A stretch of DNA of 64,000 bases from DASSSY01 sp035708205 (GTDB taxonomy: Bacteria; Bacteroidota; Bacteroidia; Chitinophagales; Chitinophagaceae): assembly GCA_035708205.1 (NCBI GenBank), contig DASSSY010000004.1:310001-374000 (forward strand), given 5' to 3'. The position numbers were made by a program, and so were the translations under genes. The notes beneath the pieces are model-generated. The model ran no database searches and was not told the DNA's origin. It saw only the letters and a program-made list of their open reading frames with translations. This document shows positions 26,774-34,450 of the stretch, piece after piece (the first letter of the stretch is position 1; every line of letters starts with the position of its first letter).

Positions 26774-27097
26774 TTAATTTTTTTTACCCGGTTCGGCAAT
26801 AATTTCCATCAGGGTCCTGAATCCTAAAACCTTATCACCAAATTTATCAAATCCTTTTTGCCGCATTTCAGGAGCGTGCTCTTGAAGGTACCGCTCATAA
26901 TTGTCGCGGTTATTGCAATAATACTGTGCTACAAAGGTGGTGCCGTCGCTTTCGTCCTGGTCTAAGAGCCTGCAAAAGCTACATTGAGCAAACAATCCTG
27001 TAGCCATCATTTCAGGGATATGGATTTGACTCATCCAGGTTTTCCATTCGGCAATAATTCCCGGATGAACCTTTAAAGTGACATTGTAAATAAGCAT
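26774..27097 (-). CDS. DUF4286 family protein
   Basis: A 107-residue cytoplasmic protein, MLIYNVTLKVHPGIIAEW at the start and a conserved Cys pair in QCSFCRLL, then YYCNNRDNYERYLQ. It matches DUF4286, a ferredoxin-like alpha/beta family restricted largely to Bacteroidota. Function unknown. The gene begins 15 bases after the DoxX gene and precedes the nucleotidase gene by 36 bases, so the three probably form an operon. Confidence 0.85.
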   Translation of the reverse strand: MLIYNVTLKVHPGIIAEWKTWMSQIHIPEMMATGLFAQCSFCRLLDQDESDGTTFVAQYYCNNRDNYERYLQEHAPEMRQKGFDKFGDKVLGFRTLMEIIAEPGKKN

Positions 27098-27112
27098 ATT
27101 GGATTTTCCTGT

Positions 27113-27526
27113 CTATTTTTTGCTGATCAGGCCGTCGATACTGATCTTTCCCGGCCCTAAAATGAAGATGGCAAGGAATCCTGCCAATAATACAAACGGG
27201 AGCTGGCCCTTGTCGAAAATATCGGCACCATGGGCCATGGTTATGGCCACGAACATGGTCACGATAAGCGGGATAGCGGCCAGCCGCGTAAATAGGCCAA
27301 GGATGAGTAAGATGGCGCAGAAGAATTCGGCGAAGATCACCAAGCCTAATGACACCTGCGACCCTAAACCCATAAAATTCATGAACTTATCCTGCATTTC
27401 GGAAAACTTAGAAAGCTTCGCCCAGCCATGCCCCGGGATCATGACTGCTCCTAAACACACCCTGAGGATCAATGTGGCCAGGTTAAATGCGGTTTTCGAA
27501 TATTTTGTGGACATAAGTTTGCTCAT
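27113..27526 (-). CDS. DoxX family membrane protein
   Basis: A 137-residue protein with four transmembrane helices. The first contains ILRVCLGAVMIPGHGWAKL, and GSQVSLGLVIFAEFFCAILL and TRLAAIPLIVTMFVAI follow, the layout of DoxX proteins. Family members are linked to redox and sulfur chemistry, but no function can be assigned here. A second ATG four codons in (27514) is possible. First gene of a minus-strand unit with DUF4286 and the YjjG-like gene. Confidence 0.88.
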   Translation of the reverse strand: MSKLMSTKYSKTAFNLATLILRVCLGAVMIPGHGWAKLSKFSEMQDKFMNFMGLGSQVSLGLVIFAEFFCAILLILGLFTRLAAIPLIVTMFVAITMAHGADIFDKGQLPFVLLAGFLAIFILGPGKISIDGLISKK

Positions 27527-27653
27527 AACGGAGAGGTTTTTAAGGCTTTATGATTCAGTTTTTTGCTCAAATGTATTGTAAGCATTTGGTATAAAAAAGT
27601 TAATAGTACATGAAGACGTGCCCTGTAAATAGCGGCTCTCTGCCGATGGACAC

Positions 27654-27701
27654 GACCACAATGTCCCGGAATGATCTGGCGGCACGGGGGACATTGTGGT
27701 C
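27654..27701. terminator. 14-bp inverted repeat at the end of the beta-barrel gene
   Basis: Arms 27654-27667 and 27688-27701 are exact complements (GACCACAATGTCCC and its reverse) around a 20-base loop. The hairpin lies just past the stop codon at 27708 of the minus-strand beta-barrel gene, so it may be its terminator, although no T-run follows. Confidence 0.5.
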
Positions 27702-27707
27702 ATAGCA

Positions 27708-28439
27708 TTACATTTCCTGGGCCTTCATCGCTTTTTTGAAGTTTTTGATATCTTCTTTCGGGTGGTATGGAATATCAAGACCTAAGCTAAGCACCAGCAG
27801 ATTAACCTTGTACCCGGCATAGGGTTTGTAGGTAATGCCATTGGTCGTTTCAGTGAAATCGGGGTTGAGGAAATTTCCCGGGTAGTACTGCAATTTGAGG
27901 GCAATGCCCGGATTGAGATGCGCGCCGAGAAAAACATAACCCATAGCCGCGGGAACCCGGTTGCTGAACCATTCGTTGAATTTCGTCTTGTCACTTCTTT
28001 TGGTAAAGGTCTTCTCCCGGTAGTTGAACGGGAAATCAATGCCGCCGCCAACCAGGACGTAGCTGCCGTAAGCCAGATCGCCGATCTTAAGACCCAAGGG
28101 CAGGCCAATCGTATAGTCGCGACGCTTGATGGTGACATCGCCCGATTTTTCGATAAAGCCGATATTTTTAATGTTCAAGCCCGTATAAGCGCCAAAATGA
28201 TTGTTGAAATCATAGTTGAGGTTAACCCCCAGATTCAGGAATGCGGTAAAGCGCGGCGTGGTCAGTTTCGCATCTCCGCCACCCTTGCTCATCAGGGCGG
28301 TGGAAAGCAGGTAGCCGTCAATACCCGAACTGAGATAAGCTTTGTGTTGGGCCGTGGTCTGGGCAAAGCCATTAGCGGTGCAGAATGATAACAGGGCTGC
28401 TCCTAAAAGGATTTTCGAAAAAATAAATTGCCTGGTCAT
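27708..28439 (-). CDS. Outer-membrane beta-barrel protein (PorT-like)
   Basis: A 243-residue exported protein. A signal peptide at 1-26 ends FAQTTAQ. The rest alternates hydrophobic and polar residues in strand-like runs (FTAFLNLGVNLNYDF, GLPLGLKIGDLAYGSYVL, KVNLLVLSLGLDI) typical of the outer-membrane beta-barrel domain family. Specific function unknown; PorT itself is a gliding/secretion factor, but the similarity here is only at the fold level. It seems to be transcribed alone. Confidence 0.8.
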   Translation of the reverse strand: MTRQFIFSKILLGAALLSFCTANGFAQTTAQHKAYLSSGIDGYLLSTALMSKGGGDAKLTTPRFTAFLNLGVNLNYDFNNHFGAYTGLNIKNIGFIEKSGDVTIKRRDYTIGLPLGLKIGDLAYGSYVLVGGGIDFPFNYREKTFTKRSDKTKFNEWFSNRVPAAMGYVFLGAHLNPGIALKLQYYPGNFLNPDFTETTNGITYKPYAGYKVNLLVLSLGLDIPYHPKEDIKNFKKAMKAQEM

Positions 28440-28540
28440 GTTTTTTACGATTATGATTGAAGAATGCGGTGGTTAAAAAGGTAGCAATGAATCCTTTAAG
28501 TAAAGCTTTTTAGCTTAAAAGGCTATTCGCTTCTTTTAGA

Positions 28541-28548
28541 CAAATGTA
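28541..28548 (-). promoter_or_regulatory. -7 element TACATTTG for the beta-barrel gene
   Basis: Minus strand TACATTTG matches TAnnTTTG. It lies about 100 bases upstream of the ATG at 28439, so a long 5' UTR would be made. No -33 TTG at the standard spacing. Confidence 0.4.
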
Positions 28549-28596
28549 GCGCCAAAAAGTTAAAAATAAAAGAAAATGAAAATATTTGTCTGGATC

Positions 28597-29100
28597 CTAT
28601 GGCCTATAGTGCCCTATTTGCTGCAAGGCCGCTTTACATTCATCCGGTTTCCTGGTGCCGATAAGCAATTTGCCTCCATCCATAAAGACAAGCTGTATAC
28701 CTGTGTTGCCCGATATATTATAGGCGGTGCCGGAGCCAAACAGGCCCCAGCGCAAGCCCCATCCGCCATATTCTTTCAGAGGGGCATATTGCCTGACATA
28801 GACTTTCCGGAGCGTGTGCCATTCGAAATGCCTGAATTTGATATGAAAAGGGAACAGCCGTACATCAATGCCGTCCTCCCTGATGCTTGTTTCCAGATTA
28901 ATGGTCAGCATCAGCGTGATGATCGCTCCCAAAACCAGCAATTCGCCACCGTTGATTAAAAGCGCTTCTCCGATAGAGCCGGCATCCGCAAACTGTTGCC
29001 ATCCTGCATATATTGAATATGCCGGAAAGATTATCAGTAACAGCCATAGCCACCATTGGCGGAAATGCTGTTTTTCATGAAATAATATAGCTTTGCCCAT
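28597..29100 (-). CDS. Two-helix membrane protein, possibly DUF6141
   Basis: A 167-residue protein with hydrophobic helices at about 16-33 and 48-66 and a soluble C-terminal part that looks like a small beta domain (EDGIDVRLFPFHIKFRHF, LRKVYVRQYAPLKEYGG, GTAYNISGNTGIQLVF). The pattern fits DUF6141 as far as I recall; I cannot confirm it. Function unknown. It is the last gene of a minus-strand group headed by the DUF2089 gene, 30 bases after the hydrolase gene. Confidence 0.7.
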   Translation of the reverse strand: MGKAILFHEKQHFRQWWLWLLLIIFPAYSIYAGWQQFADAGSIGEALLINGGELLVLGAIITLMLTINLETSIREDGIDVRLFPFHIKFRHFEWHTLRKVYVRQYAPLKEYGGWGLRWGLFGSGTAYNISGNTGIQLVFMDGGKLLIGTRKPDECKAALQQIGHYRP

Positions 29101-29130
29101 GTTCTGAATTTTGATTTAGTGGCTGAACCG

Positions 29131-30519
29131 TTATTGTTCCTGCTTTTTGATCCAGTTCGCCATGAATTGAAGGGCCTGTGGAGAAAAGGTTTCTTCTATT
29201 TTCCCATATTCGTTAGGCAAGCCGGTCCCGGCTTCCTGGAACAAATGGTTCAGGCCGGGAAATATCCTGGTCGTCACCCGCTTATTCCCTGCCGCACCAA
29301 GCGCTGCTTTGATGGCTTCAATATTTTTCTCTGCCGGCACCTGCAGGTCTTTAGTGCCGTCCAGGGCCAATACCGGGCAATGCACCTCCTTTAAATACTT
29401 TGCCGGATCGTTGGCCAGGAAATAGCGCATCCATGGACCGGTGAGCGCTTGAGCTTGCGCTTCCGCCGCCTGTTGACGCCGGGCTTCCGGCACATCAGCC
29501 GGCATCGCGGCGGATAGCTTTTCACGGATGAGGCGTTGTGCCAAAGAGTCGTTCCCGGTATTGATGGCAATTTTGTAAAGCGCTTCATTCGTGGCTTTAG
29601 CCATCGCTAATTGTTCGGGTGAAAGTCCTTCGGCTTTACCTAAAGCGTCATTTTGCATCACCAGTAATGCGGCGCCGTCAACACCGGGTGCGGCCAATAA
29701 GATAATGAATGCTATGTTTTTATTGCTTGCCGCAACCATGGGCGCTATGATCCCTCCTTCGCTGTGACCGGCCAGCCCGATCTTACCCGCGTTGATCTCC
29801 TTACGTCTTTTCAGATATTCCACTGCTGCCGCGACGTCCGTGGCGAAATCAGCGGTTGTGGCCGTCGTAAAATTCCCGCCGGATTTTGCCGTTCCCCTGT
29901 CGTCAAAGCGCAGTACCGCAATGCCGTTACGGCTTAAATAATCGGCAATGACCCAAAAGGGCCTATGTCCAAAAAGGGTCTCATCCCTGTCCTGCGGCCC
30001 GCTGCCGGAAATCAGAATGACGGCCGGGAAATGGCTGCCTTCATCCGGGATGGTCAGCGTTCCCGATAAGGTAATGCCGGCTTTTTTATTCATGAAGCTC
30101 AGGTCCTCACTTTTGTAAGGGAAGGGTGGCTTGGGCTCTTGCGGCCGAACCGGGATATTTTTTTTGATTCCGCCTTTGTGCAGGTTCAGCGGGAGAGTCA
30201 TGCCGTTTTGCCGGAAGGTGCCGGTAATGGAATCACCGGTCAGGACACCTTCATAAACAATAGCGCCATTACCGGCTTCAAGGTGTAGTTTCGGATCGTC
30301 AAAAGTTATTGCCGATACCGGGATATTCATAACGTTTTGATCAGGACTGTCCATAGTGGCGTCCAGGATATTGTCCGAATCTTTGATGTGGAATACCAAA
30401 GGAAGCTCCGTGCCGGCTACATTTAAAACGCCCTGCCAGTCGCCGGTAATGCTTTGTGCATTCGCTGAAAAAGAAAGGGCCAGGAATAAAAGGCTGAAGC
30501 CTAAAAAATGCTGTTTCAT
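29131..30519 (-). CDS. Secreted alpha/beta hydrolase (serine esterase/peptidase S9-like)
   Basis: A 462-residue exported protein. Signal peptide at 1-21 (FLALSFSANAQ). An N-terminal beta domain (about 22-120) begins ITGDWQGVLNVAGTELPL. The alpha/beta hydrolase domain from about 140 has the oxyanion stretch LISGSGPQDRD, the nucleophile elbow GLAGHSEGG, an acid in LALDGTKDLQVP and the late His in FPGLNHLFQ, so the triad is complete. The layout resembles EstD-type esterases. It sits between the Yip1-like and DUF6141-like genes in one operon; substrate unknown. Confidence 0.88.
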   Translation of the reverse strand: MKQHFLGFSLLFLALSFSANAQSITGDWQGVLNVAGTELPLVFHIKDSDNILDATMDSPDQNVMNIPVSAITFDDPKLHLEAGNGAIVYEGVLTGDSITGTFRQNGMTLPLNLHKGGIKKNIPVRPQEPKPPFPYKSEDLSFMNKKAGITLSGTLTIPDEGSHFPAVILISGSGPQDRDETLFGHRPFWVIADYLSRNGIAVLRFDDRGTAKSGGNFTTATTADFATDVAAAVEYLKRRKEINAGKIGLAGHSEGGIIAPMVAASNKNIAFIILLAAPGVDGAALLVMQNDALGKAEGLSPEQLAMAKATNEALYKIAINTGNDSLAQRLIREKLSAAMPADVPEARRQQAAEAQAQALTGPWMRYFLANDPAKYLKEVHCPVLALDGTKDLQVPAEKNIEAIKAALGAAGNKRVTTRIFPGLNHLFQEAGTGLPNEYGKIEETFSPQALQFMANWIKKQEQ

Positions 30520-30531
30520 AAAAATGAAAGT

Positions 30532-31086
30532 TTAGAAATTGAGGTATAAAAAGTAAAAAGCGATCTTAGATATGATTTCCGCCACGATCAGCGCCACGAT
30601 AAATGCCTTGACGCCTTTGCTCTTTTTCAGATTGCAGGAAACAGAAAAAGCATGATAGAGGAGGGCGATGTTCCAAATGGCAATCAGGACGGATAAAAGG
30701 GAAATGACTATATAAGTGTTTGCAAAAGGCAATCCCACCGAGCTGGTTGGTTCCGGCATTCCAAAGCCCAAAATCGCCATGAAGAAAAAAGGGTATCGCG
30801 CCAGCGCTGTCGTTCCCAAAACATCAACCAGCCGGATTTTCGAGGTCGAGAAAATCACGCCTGTCAGGTAAAAAACCAGGGCAGTAATGCCCCAGGCGAT
30901 TAAGGCTTCAAGATAATAAACCCATGCCGGCAGATCCGCGCCCATATGGGCATCCAGGGCGCCGTCAAAATGACAATGGCTGAAGCCGGCAATGACGGCG
31001 GTAACAAGCAATATGGCCAGGCCAATACCTAAGGCTTTACTGCCGGCCAGTTTCTTAAACGGATTAAAAAGTATTTCCTGAATCAT
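30532..31086 (-). CDS. Yip1-family-like integral membrane protein
   Basis: A 184-residue protein with about five hydrophobic helices. The architecture and the pattern ALARYPFFFMAILGFG and LLYHAFSVSCNLKKSKG resemble bacterial Yip1/DUF1282-type proteins; the match is by topology and general look. Function unknown. Its ATG overlaps the stop of the DUF2089 gene in an ATGA-type four-base overlap, implying translational coupling. Confidence 0.7.
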   Translation of the reverse strand: MIQEILFNPFKKLAGSKALGIGLAILLVTAVIAGFSHCHFDGALDAHMGADLPAWVYYLEALIAWGITALVFYLTGVIFSTSKIRLVDVLGTTALARYPFFFMAILGFGMPEPTSSVGLPFANTYIVISLLSVLIAIWNIALLYHAFSVSCNLKKSKGVKAFIVALIVAEIISKIAFYFLYLNF

Positions 31087-31361
31087 TTTTTGTTTTCATT
31101 TTCTTTGATCCTGCTGATGATATCATCCAAAAGGTTACGTACTGTAGGATAGCTGAGCTTTAATTGTTGCGCCATAATTTTCAGGCTGCCGCTGCATTTG
31201 ACAAAATCCACAATAAATTGCTGGTCATCAGGGGACAGGCGTAACAGCTCCGGTAGCCGGAAAGAACCTGACACAAGAGTATCGCAGCGGGGGCAGCCCA
31301 ACGAGCGGACCTGCATTTCGGAGCCACAGGCCGGGCAGCAATAAGGCAAGGTCTTTTTCAA
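31083..31361 (-). CDS. DUF2089 family protein (zinc ribbon plus HTH)
   Basis: A 92-residue putative regulator. CCPACGSEMQVRSLGCPRC at the N-terminus gives two CxxC knuckles of a zinc ribbon, and the second half (FVKCSGSLKIMAQQLKLSYP followed by TVRNLLDDII) is a helix-turn-helix of the DUF2089 type. It heads a minus-strand operon with a Yip1-like protein and a secreted hydrolase and may control it. Initiation is at TTG 31361. A 7-bp dyad lies just upstream. Confidence 0.87.
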   Translation of the reverse strand: MKKTLPYCCPACGSEMQVRSLGCPRCDTLVSGSFRLPELLRLSPDDQQFIVDFVKCSGSLKIMAQQLKLSYPTVRNLLDDIISRIKENENKK

Positions 31362-31394
31362 TTATATTTAATTAGTGTTTGACAAAATTAAATT

Positions 31395-31426
31395 ATTGTT
31401 TTGAAAAATTAAAATTTTGAAACAAT
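31395..31426. promoter_or_regulatory. ATTGTTT-N18-AAACAAT dyad upstream of the DUF2089 gene
   Basis: Exact 7-bp inverted arms (31395-31401 and 31420-31426) in an AT-rich run 34 bases upstream of the TTG start of the DUF2089 gene. It could be the binding site of that HTH protein. AT-richness makes chance pairing fairly likely. Confidence 0.3.
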
Positions 31427-31564
31427 TTTATTGCCTGATGCTCCGAAACCCAGCTTATCGGAATGCCTGTATCCCTATTAATGGGAACATCACTTCATCG
31501 CGGCAACGATTTTGAGACGTTATCGGTTACCTGCTATTTTTATCCCGTTCTTGTGTGAGTAGGG

Positions 31565-31667
31565 TCACCTCGGCCGGTTACAGGTGATATTCCTTTTCAT
31601 TTGGGTGGCACAATGGTACTTTAGCCGAAGGAAAGAGTGCCATTGCCGATTTCTTGTTGGCAATGGC
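31565..31667. other. Hairpin-rich intergenic segment with two mutually exclusive stems
   Basis: Within the 331-base gap between the DUF2089 and DUF1772 genes, TCACCT (31565-31570) pairs with AGGTGA (31582-31587). CAATGGTACTTT (31611-31622) pairs with 31633-31645 through about 12 pairs with wobbles. GCCATTGCC (31639-31647) pairs perfectly with GGCAATGGC (31659-31667). The last two stems share 31639-31645, so only one can form at a time. No RNA family is recognised, and no gene is seen in the gap. Confidence 0.4.
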
Positions 31668-31688
31668 GGGATCGTTCTCCTATTTTTG
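31657..31688 (+). promoter_or_regulatory. Promoter for the DUF1772 gene (TTG-N21-TATTTTTG)
   Basis: TTG at 31657-31659 and TATTTTTG at 31681-31688 with 21 bases between fit both Bacteroidota elements. The -7 box ends four bases before the ATG at 31693, so a leaderless transcript is predicted. Confidence 0.65.
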
Positions 31689-31692
31689 AAGT

Positions 31693-32154
31693 ATGATTTT
31701 ATGGATCCAGCTGGTTAGCCTTTTTATATTGGCATTGGTTCTCGGTGTTTTCTGGGGGACATGGTTTTCTTTAAGCCGTTCGATAAACAAGGTTTCGGCA
31801 CAGACCTTCCTGGAGAACGGTCGTTGGTTTATAAAAAACCTGGCCGGACCTATGGCCTTGTTAATGCCCTTGACCCTGTTGCTTCTGGGTTTGGACGCCT
31901 GGCTCTTCCCGGATAAAGGCTCACCTGGCTTTTATTTGGTCCTGGCGGCCTTAGGCTTATTCCTGGCGACCCTGCTTATTACGCTTCTTGTTGAAGTGCC
32001 CATAGACAACCGGATTAAACGCTGGGAGATTCATTCTTTGCCGGATAACTGGACGGGATTGCGGCAAAAATGGCAGCGCTATCATACCTTAAGGACCTTT
32101 ACCTGTATGGGCAGCTTTTCGTTGTTATTGTTCGGAACTTTGTTTTATGGATAA
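31693..32154 (+). CDS. DUF1772-like membrane protein
   Basis: A 153-residue protein with four hydrophobic helices. VEVPIDNRIKRWEIHSLPDN followed by a W...R..W...H..R pattern is the hallmark of DUF1772 (anthrone oxygenase-like) proteins. Catalytic activity is not established for bacterial members. It stands alone between two divergent/convergent neighbours. Its ATG sits right behind a strong promoter motif and there is no later Met that could replace it without losing the first helix. Confidence 0.82.
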   Translation: MILWIQLVSLFILALVLGVFWGTWFSLSRSINKVSAQTFLENGRWFIKNLAGPMALLMPLTLLLLGLDAWLFPDKGSPGFYLVLAALGLFLATLLITLLVEVPIDNRIKRWEIHSLPDNWTGLRQKWQRYHTLRTFTCMGSFSLLLFGTLFYG

Positions 32155-32195
32155 GGCGCCGGTAGCGCAATGGCCTGTTATCGGGGTATATAGGA

Positions 32196-32227
32196 TAAAG
32201 CCCGGCGACATTCATTACCGGGCTTTA
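32196..32227. terminator. Bidirectional hairpin between DUF1772 and htpG genes
   Basis: TAAAGCCCGG (32196-32205) and CCGGGCTTTA (32218-32227) form a perfect 10-bp stem with a 12-base loop, between two convergent genes. T-runs are weak on both sides. Confidence 0.6.
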
Positions 32228-32261
32228 AAAAATGCATAAAATACCTGCCGGCTTCCGGCGA

Positions 32262-34166
32262 TTAACTTCCGGCGGTCATCATTTGTACGCTACGGTTGAC
32301 AAAATCGATCAGCGCTTCGCCCGTCAGCATATTCCTGGAAAGCAATGCGAGGTCATAAGCCTGTTTGGCCAACGCCGTTTTCTTTTCTTCGTCGGCAACG
32401 GCCAGGATTTCCCGGATCAACGGGTGGTTGCCGTTGATCGTGACCTTGTACTTATCCGGAAGGTTGCCGTAAAAGCCCATCATGCCTCCGCCGCCGTTTT
32501 GCGCCATTTCTTTCATCCGGCGCATAAATTCGTCCATCGTTATCGTTACCGGCAGGGCGTCGGGGCTCATGCCTTCGATGCTGACCTCCATATCGGTCTC
32601 ATTGATAGCTTTTTCAAAGATATCTTTTGCTTCCGTGCTTTGCGTCTCCGTTAAAACCGATTCCGTTTTTTCCTCCTTGGGAATAAGCCGGTCTGCCGTG
32701 TCCGCGTCCACGCGTTTTAAATTGGTTTTTTCTAATTTTTGTTCCAGGAGGTTAATAAAGTGATTGTCGATCGGTGAATTCATCAACAGTACGTCATAAC
32801 CCTTTTGCCCGGCGGCTTTTACAAAGCTATATTCCTTGTCGGCATCGGTGGCGTACAGGAAGATGGTATTGCCGTCCTTATCCGTCTGGAGGTTTTTTAC
32901 TTTTTCAGTGTATTCGCTTAGGGTAAAAAATTCTTTACGGACATTTTCCAAAAGCGCGAAATCTTTGGCTTTATCGTAGAATTTATCGTCCGTGACCATA
33001 CCGTATTTGACGAACAGTGCGATATCGCTCCATTTGCTTTCATAATCTTTGCGGTCTTTTTTATAAAGCTCTGCCAGCTTGTCGGCCACTTTCCGGCTGA
33101 TGTAGCCGTTGATCTTCTTCACATTGCTGTCGGCCTGGAGGAAGCTGCGGGAAACGTTTAACGGAATATCCGGGCTGTCAATGACCCCGTGCAGCAGCAT
33201 TAAAAATTCGGGAACGATATCTTTCACCTCATCCGTAATAAATACCTGCCGGCTGAAAAGCTTGATCTTATTACGTTGCAGTTCCAATTCGTTCTTTACC
33301 CTGGGGAAATATAAAATTCCGGTAAGGTTGAAAGGATAATCCACATTCAGGTGGATCCAGAATAAAGGGGGTTCGGAAAAAGGATAAAGTTCCCGGTAGA
33401 ATTTCAGGTAGTCTTTATCCGCCAGGTCGGAAGGGGCCTTTGTCCAGATGGGCGTGGTATCGTTAATGATGTCCGGCACGGTTTCTTCCCTGAATTTTGG
33501 TTTGCCGTCCTGGTCCTCGCCGTCGGGGACGTGTTCCGTGCGGGTACCGAATTGAATAGGAACGGGCAGGAAGCGGCAGTATTTATCCAGGATGCCGCGG
33601 ATTTTCCCTTCTTCCAGGAACTCTTCGGAATCGGCATTGAGATGCAGGACAATATCTGTGCCCCGTTGCTGACGATGGCCTTCGGAAAGTTCAAAGCTGG
33701 TGCTGCCGTCACAGCTCCAGTGAACGGCCGTGGCGCCCTCGCGCCCGGACAGGGTTTCGATCTCTACCTTTTCGGCCACCATGAAAGCGGAATAAAAGCC
33801 CAGGCCGAATTTGCCGATGATCTCACCAGCATCTTTGGCTTCTTTGAATTTCTCTACAAATTCTTCAGCGCCTGAAAATGCTACCTGGTTGATATATTTT
33901 TTCACTTCTTCGGCAGTCATCCCGATACCCTGATCGCTGATGGTAATGGTTTTGGCCTCTTTGTCCATGGCGATGCGGATGGTCAGGTCGCCGAGATCGC
34001 CCTTAAGCTCTCCCAGCGAGGACAGGCGTTTGATTTTTTGCGTGGCATCGGTAGCATTGGCTACAAGTTCCCTCAGGAAAATTTCGTGGTCGGAATACAA
34101 AAACTTTTTAATGATCGGGAAGATGTTTTCCGTGTGAATGGAGATCGTTCCGTTTTCTTGCATCAT
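32262..34166 (-). CDS. htpG: Molecular chaperone HtpG (Hsp90)
   Basis: ATP-dependent cytosolic chaperone dimer of 634 residues. The N-terminal GHKL ATPase domain has FLRELVANATDATQKIK (family usually reads SNASDA), the ISDQGIGM loop and GKFGLGFYSAFMVA. The middle domain has PLFWIHLNVDYPFNL and the client/catalytic loop with SRSFLQ. The C-terminal dimerisation part is complete. MM at the start leaves 34166 or 34163 as start. Isolated gene with its own promoter that contains a dyad. Confidence 0.97.
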   Translation of the reverse strand: MMQENGTISIHTENIFPIIKKFLYSDHEIFLRELVANATDATQKIKRLSSLGELKGDLGDLTIRIAMDKEAKTITISDQGIGMTAEEVKKYINQVAFSGAEEFVEKFKEAKDAGEIIGKFGLGFYSAFMVAEKVEIETLSGREGATAVHWSCDGSTSFELSEGHRQQRGTDIVLHLNADSEEFLEEGKIRGILDKYCRFLPVPIQFGTRTEHVPDGEDQDGKPKFREETVPDIINDTTPIWTKAPSDLADKDYLKFYRELYPFSEPPLFWIHLNVDYPFNLTGILYFPRVKNELELQRNKIKLFSRQVFITDEVKDIVPEFLMLLHGVIDSPDIPLNVSRSFLQADSNVKKINGYISRKVADKLAELYKKDRKDYESKWSDIALFVKYGMVTDDKFYDKAKDFALLENVRKEFFTLSEYTEKVKNLQTDKDGNTIFLYATDADKEYSFVKAAGQKGYDVLLMNSPIDNHFINLLEQKLEKTNLKRVDADTADRLIPKEEKTESVLTETQSTEAKDIFEKAINETDMEVSIEGMSPDALPVTITMDEFMRRMKEMAQNGGGGMMGFYGNLPDKYKVTINGNHPLIREILAVADEEKKTALAKQAYDLALLSRNMLTGEALIDFVNRSVQMMTAGS

Positions 34167-34207
34167 ATAAATGAATTTTATTGTAAATGGTTATGTAAGC
34201 ATTGGAG

Positions 34208-34239
34208 CAAAGGTCATTCCAAACCGGTGATTGTGTCAA
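34208..34239 (-). promoter_or_regulatory. htpG promoter (TTG-N21-GACCTTTG)
   Basis: On the minus strand TTG (34239-34237), 21 bases, then GACCTTTG (34215-34208), which matches TAnnTTTG at all but one position. Transcription would start near 34203, about 40 bases before the htpG start. Confidence 0.55.
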
Positions 34240-34247
34240 TTTGACAC
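34233..34247. promoter_or_regulatory. GTGTCAA-N-TTGACAC palindrome over the htpG -33 element
   Basis: Perfect 15-base dyad with 7-bp arms. It covers the -33 TTG of the htpG promoter, the position expected of a repressor operator. It is not CIRCE (TTAGCACTC-N9-GAGTGCTAA). No candidate regulator is adjacent. Confidence 0.5.
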
Positions 34248-34450
34248 CAATATTAAAGGCCGGGCTTTTTTGAAAAAAATGATGAAAAGCTGTAGGAAAC
34301 GAGTACATGAATGGCCGGGTAATACAAAAAATATAAGTAATTAAACTATAATAATCAGTTTTTTACGGATTATTTTTTAAATTTTATGAACAAATGTTTA
34401 TTTTTTCCGAAAAAAAATGAGTAGGTTTGAGGAACAAAAAAAGGTAACTT

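Noticed and set aside
32232..32654. Plus-strand open frame of 140 codons
   Set aside because: Antisense to htpG, whose coding frame is unambiguous.
34350..34374. AATAATC/GATTATT hairpin followed by T residues before susC
   Set aside because: Only seven A/T-rich pairs in a very AT-rich leader; chance pairing is likely.
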